The notes beneath the pieces were generated by a model. It saw only the letters and a program-made list of their open reading frames with translations, searched no databases and was not told the origin of the DNA. From assembly GCF_001042475.2 (NCBI RefSeq), contig NZ_LECW02000001.1:372001-436000 (forward strand): a DNA stretch of 64,000 nt, in the 5' to 3' direction. This document shows positions 61,162 to 64,000 of the stretch, piece by piece (positions within the stretch are counted from its first letter, which is position 1; each line of letters starts with the position of its first letter). The position numbers and the translations under genes were made by a program. The stretch is from Bacillus glycinifermentans. GTDB taxonomy: Bacteria; Bacillota; Bacilli; Bacillales; Bacillaceae.

Positions 61162-63544
61162 AGAAAAAGTTGAATCGTATAAAAAGAAGTGGCAGCATCT
61201 TTTTGAAGAAATTACATCCTATGAGGATTTCCACTTGATGATGTATCCAAGTGAGTATGAATTAGAAAAACGATTTAAGGATTTAGAAACAGATATTGCG
61301 GCAGACGCAATGGATGTGGCTCGTTACTATAATGAAGAAACGGTAAGGCTGTTAGAACAGCGATTAGGAAGGCTGACAAAGTATGATTTCATTTTAGGTG
61401 TAAAGCTGAAAAGCAGTCTTGTAAATATTAGTGTCGAACTAAAAGACAATATTTTATCTCTATTCAATACGGCGACTGATACTGTTGTAAAGATGCTCGG
61501 GTGGGAACAAAATGTTTCCACCTCTTTTTTTGAAAAATATGAGGAAGTTGAAGAAACACTAGCCAATATCATGGCTTCTGTTCGCGGAGAACGGCTTTCA
61601 GAAACAGAAATGACATACATTAACCGTTATCACTTTGTACGTGGGTTAAAGCACCACACGAATGAAGAAAGTGAGATAAAGGATGTTCGCTCTATTACAA
61701 ACACGATCATAGACCCCACCGATCCATCAGTTTTACATCTGCATAGTGACCAAGATGAAGGCTATTCAGCTTTTGTCGTGATTGACGAATTCCTTCACAA
61801 TATGTCGGAAAGTGATTTGTTTTATGAAGCGCAGTCTCTTCCCTTCCCAGTTGAAGTGCAGATGAAAATTCAAACGGAATCAAAATCTATTACTAAGCCC
61901 GCCCTTAACATCAAAAGACAACAATTGAAAGAAGAACAAAAAGAACAACAAAGCACAGGTGATCGAAGTGATGTCTCCACTGTTACAAGTGCAACGATGG
62001 TTAGACATTTACAAGATGAGATTAAGAAAGAAGAAGTGTATTTAATGAACTGGCTGTCTGTGATTGTCGTTCACGGAAAAACAAAAAAAGAATGTGTTGG
62101 TAAAGCAACAATTGTCAAAAGGCACTTGAAAGGTGCTGGCATTACATGTCGCCTTCCGGTAGCTGATCAACTGAACCTTTTTTATAAAATGCTTCCCGGT
62201 GAAAAGTTAGATATAACCGATAAGAACTGGATTCAAAAAACGACACAAGATGGAGTTGCAGAAAGTCTTTTTGCTGTTAACTCTGATATTGGTTCGAAAA
62301 TCGGGTTCTTCCTTGGTTGGGTTGATCGTTTTCAAGAGCATACCGATTTAGAAAGCGCCATTATGTCCAGTCGTGATTTTGTCTTATTCCACCCTTTCTT
62401 AGCGAATCAGCAGTTAAAGGGTTCAAAGACACGTTCTCCCCACTGTTTGATCACAGGAGATACAGGAAACGGCAAGTCGTATTTGGCAAAATTGATCTTT
62501 AACTATATCAGCATGTTAAATATCAAATCTCTGTATATAGACCCTAAAAAGGAAATGAGAAAGTGGATTCAAAGAGTCTTGAATGATGAGTACATTCGAG
62601 AGAATTTCCCTTTATATATTGCACATTTAGAGAAATACAACTATATCACGCTAGATCATGAAAATACGCACAACTGGGGAGCGCTTGATCCTATCTCCTT
62701 CCTCCCTCCTATGAAAGCAAAAGAGCTAGTTCAAGTCATTTTTGAACAAGTATATGACTTTAAAGGGAAAGACGATGTGAACACAGCTTTCCTTCGTGCT
62801 ACGTCAGAAGTAATTGAGTTGAAACAAAAAGGTGAACAGGTTGGATCACTTGATATTATTCGGAGGATGCAGAACCATCCGGAAGAAGCTGTACAAAAAG
62901 CTGGCGACTATTTAAATGAGGTTGTGTCAGATTCCATTTTGAAACTTTGTATTCATGATGGTTCAAACCCTGCATTATCACTTGAAAAACGAATCACCAT
63001 TTTAGAAGTTGAAAATATGGATTTGCCGGATCATGCTGAGCGACTTGAAAACTACACCATATCACAATTAAAGTCTAGTGCTGTCATGTTTGCACTCGGT
63101 AAGTTCTGCGAACTATTCGGCATGAATCCAGACGAACAGACAGTTGAATTTATAGACGAAGCGTGGATATTTACCACGTCACAACAAGGAAAAAAAGTAG
63201 AAAGACAAATGCGCCGGATTGGTCGTTCATACAACAATGCGGAATACTTCATTTCCCAATCCACAAAAGACGCTTTGAAAGAAGAAGATTCCGGAAACTT
63301 TGGTGTTGCCTTCGCCTTTGACGAACCGAATGAGCGTGAAGAAGTGTTGAAGTGGATGAATATGGAGGTCACAAAAGAAAACAAAAAAATGATGGAATCC
63401 ATGTTTCAAGGTCAATGCTTATTTAAAGATTACTATGGCCGTACCTCCAAAATTTCAATTGAATGCCTATTCGAAGAATGGCAAGGTGCTCTGAAAACAG
63501 TTGAGAAAAAAGCTGTCGCATATGCGGAAGAAAAATATTTGTAA
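61049..63544 (+). CDS. conE: VirB4-type conjugation ATPase ConE (YddE)
   Basis: An 831-residue ATPase. The N-terminal half (about 1-430) is the VirB4 TraC-like domain. The ATPase domain has Walker A GDTGNGKSYLAK (about 470) and Walker B FIDEAW (about 700). It sits at the cytoplasmic base of the channel with ConB. The start ATG follows GGTGG and lies 113 bp inside conD in another frame. Length equals B. subtilis ConE. Confidence 0.94.
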   Translation: MRLKTPMKAIHKNLLLTRTGDVWAYYRIKSNSIPMQNREKVESYKKKWQHLFEEITSYEDFHLMMYPSEYELEKRFKDLETDIAADAMDVARYYNEETVRLLEQRLGRLTKYDFILGVKLKSSLVNISVELKDNILSLFNTATDTVVKMLGWEQNVSTSFFEKYEEVEETLANIMASVRGERLSETEMTYINRYHFVRGLKHHTNEESEIKDVRSITNTIIDPTDPSVLHLHSDQDEGYSAFVVIDEFLHNMSESDLFYEAQSLPFPVEVQMKIQTESKSITKPALNIKRQQLKEEQKEQQSTGDRSDVSTVTSATMVRHLQDEIKKEEVYLMNWLSVIVVHGKTKKECVGKATIVKRHLKGAGITCRLPVADQLNLFYKMLPGEKLDITDKNWIQKTTQDGVAESLFAVNSDIGSKIGFFLGWVDRFQEHTDLESAIMSSRDFVLFHPFLANQQLKGSKTRSPHCLITGDTGNGKSYLAKLIFNYISMLNIKSLYIDPKKEMRKWIQRVLNDEYIRENFPLYIAHLEKYNYITLDHENTHNWGALDPISFLPPMKAKELVQVIFEQVYDFKGKDDVNTAFLRATSEVIELKQKGEQVGSLDIIRRMQNHPEEAVQKAGDYLNEVVSDSILKLCIHDGSNPALSLEKRITILEVENMDLPDHAERLENYTISQLKSSAVMFALGKFCELFGMNPDEQTVEFIDEAWIFTTSQQGKKVERQMRRIGRSYNNAEYFISQSTKDALKEEDSGNFGVAFAFDEPNEREEVLKWMNMEVTKENKKMMESMFQGQCLFKDYYGRTSKISIECLFEEWQGALKTVEKKAVAYAEEKYL

Positions 63545-63561
63545 AAGGGGTTAAGACGTAC

Positions 63562-63888
63562 ATGGAAATTGCTTTATTAAATTCTCTTGTCGTAACAGTT
63601 CCAGGATTTTATAAAGCTGAGAAAATCACATTAGAAGATGCACAGCAGTGGCTTAAGTATTATGAAGGACGATACAAAAGCTTTATAGGTCATAAATCAA
63701 CGGCACAGTTTCTTCAAGAATTATTAGGCATTAAAGTTGAACAGAATCGAAAGATATTTAGACATATGAAGTATCAGAAGGCAATCTGTTTTTCTCTGAA
63801 TGAACGTTATCCTGAAAATGTTGTGCTATCGAAAAAAGATTTAGAGAAAGCTAGATACCAATTTTATTTATTAACTCGATTAGATTAG
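63562..63888 (+). CDS. yddF: ICE protein YddF, unknown function
   Basis: A 108-residue soluble protein of the ICEBs1 YddF type (TVPGFYKAEKITLEDAQQWL; FIGHKSTAQFLQELLG). It is related to DUF1874 proteins, which also occur in archaeal viruses. Its function in the element is unknown. It lies between conE and conG. Confidence 0.8.
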   Translation: MEIALLNSLVVTVPGFYKAEKITLEDAQQWLKYYEGRYKSFIGHKSTAQFLQELLGIKVEQNRKIFRHMKYQKAICFSLNERYPENVVLSKKDLEKARYQFYLLTRLD

Positions 63889-63900
63889 GAGGTGGCTGTG

Positions 63901-64000
63901 ATGAAGAAAAAAAGGATTCTGATTGTATCGGCTATTGTGTTGCTGTTTTTAACTGTTGCTTCAGCTGTAACGGTATTTTCGGCTGACGGAGACACCACCA
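63901..64000 (+). CDS. conG: Start of ConG (YddG), VirB6-like channel protein; cut by window end
   Basis: The ATG at 63901 follows AGGAGGTG. Thirty-three codons are visible: a basic MKKKRILIV start and a hydrophobic segment ending in an alanine-rich signal-like stretch. ICEBs1 conG, which encodes the polytopic channel subunit, is expected here. The call rests on order plus the signal-like start. Confidence 0.7.
   Translation, partial: MKKKRILIVSAIVLLFLTVASAVTVFSADGDTT

Overview
The window is chromosomal DNA from a Bacillus of the licheniformis/subtilis group. Gene content and order match the B. subtilis stretch from ydaO (kimA) through ydbA-ydbT, ydcA-ydcK and the trnS tRNA cluster to the integrative and conjugative element ICEBs1. 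Several genes are absent from, or additional to, the B. subtilis order in a way that fits B. licheniformis or a close relative. The species call is inference; no 16S gene is in view.

Layout. (a) 1-2264 is accessory and partly decayed. A minus-strand pair encodes a PabA-type amidotransferase (cut by the window edge) and a chorismate-mutase-fold protein that resembles aminodeoxychorismate (ADC) mutases. Beyond it lie an IS3-family remnant and the frameshifted C-terminal half of a sarcosine/N-methyltryptophan oxidase. (b) 2300-19750 holds kimA behind a c-di-AMP riboswitch, the pyruvate oxidase ydaP, a WYL regulator with a divergent SDR, mntH with an MntR box, aspartase, a UDP-glycosyltransferase, an NhaC-type antiporter, and several general-stress genes (ydaP, ydaS, ydaT, gsiB), each with a plausible SigB promoter. 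(c) 18680-23525 is the dicarboxylate locus dctB/dctS-dctR-dctP. (d) 23727-34263 holds ydbI, a second c-di-AMP riboswitch in front of a broken glutamate/dicarboxylate symporter, the ydbJK ABC transporter, ydbL, ydbM, the Fur-controlled fbpAB pair, ydbP, ddl, murF and an esterase. (e) 34265-40031 holds cshA behind a long structured leader that ends in a terminator, then ydbST, the rhomboid ydcA, and ydcC behind a SigE promoter. acpS, which sits between ydcA and ydcC in B. subtilis, is missing. (f) 40226-50002 holds alr, the ndoAI/ndoA (MazEF) toxin-antitoxin pair, the complete rsbRSTUVW-sigB-rsbX stress module, tex, cmpA and ydcK. (g) 50118-50751 is seven tRNA genes (Asn, Ser, Glu, Gln, Lys, Leu, Leu).

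(h) 50752-64000 is an ICEBs1-type element integrated at the last tRNA-Leu. It has int, immA and immR leftward, then xis, ydzL, ydcO, helP, conQ, nicK with oriT, a structured single-strand origin, ydcS, ydcT, yddA, conB, conC, conD, conE, yddF and the start of conG rightward. The right end lies outside the window. Two features look unusual for this element: an in-frame, overlapping partial second copy of the conQ coupling ATPase between conQ and nicK, and a 350-bp gene-free stretch with four consecutive hairpins between ydcO and helP.

How it works together. Potassium and glutamate homeostasis are tied to c-di-AMP (kimA and the broken symporter). The sigB operon in the middle of the window probably activates the stress genes to its left. 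The ICE module is a complete left half: excision control (Int, Xis, ImmR, ImmA), relaxase, helicase processivity factor and coupling protein for DNA processing, and ConB-E as the core of the mating channel.
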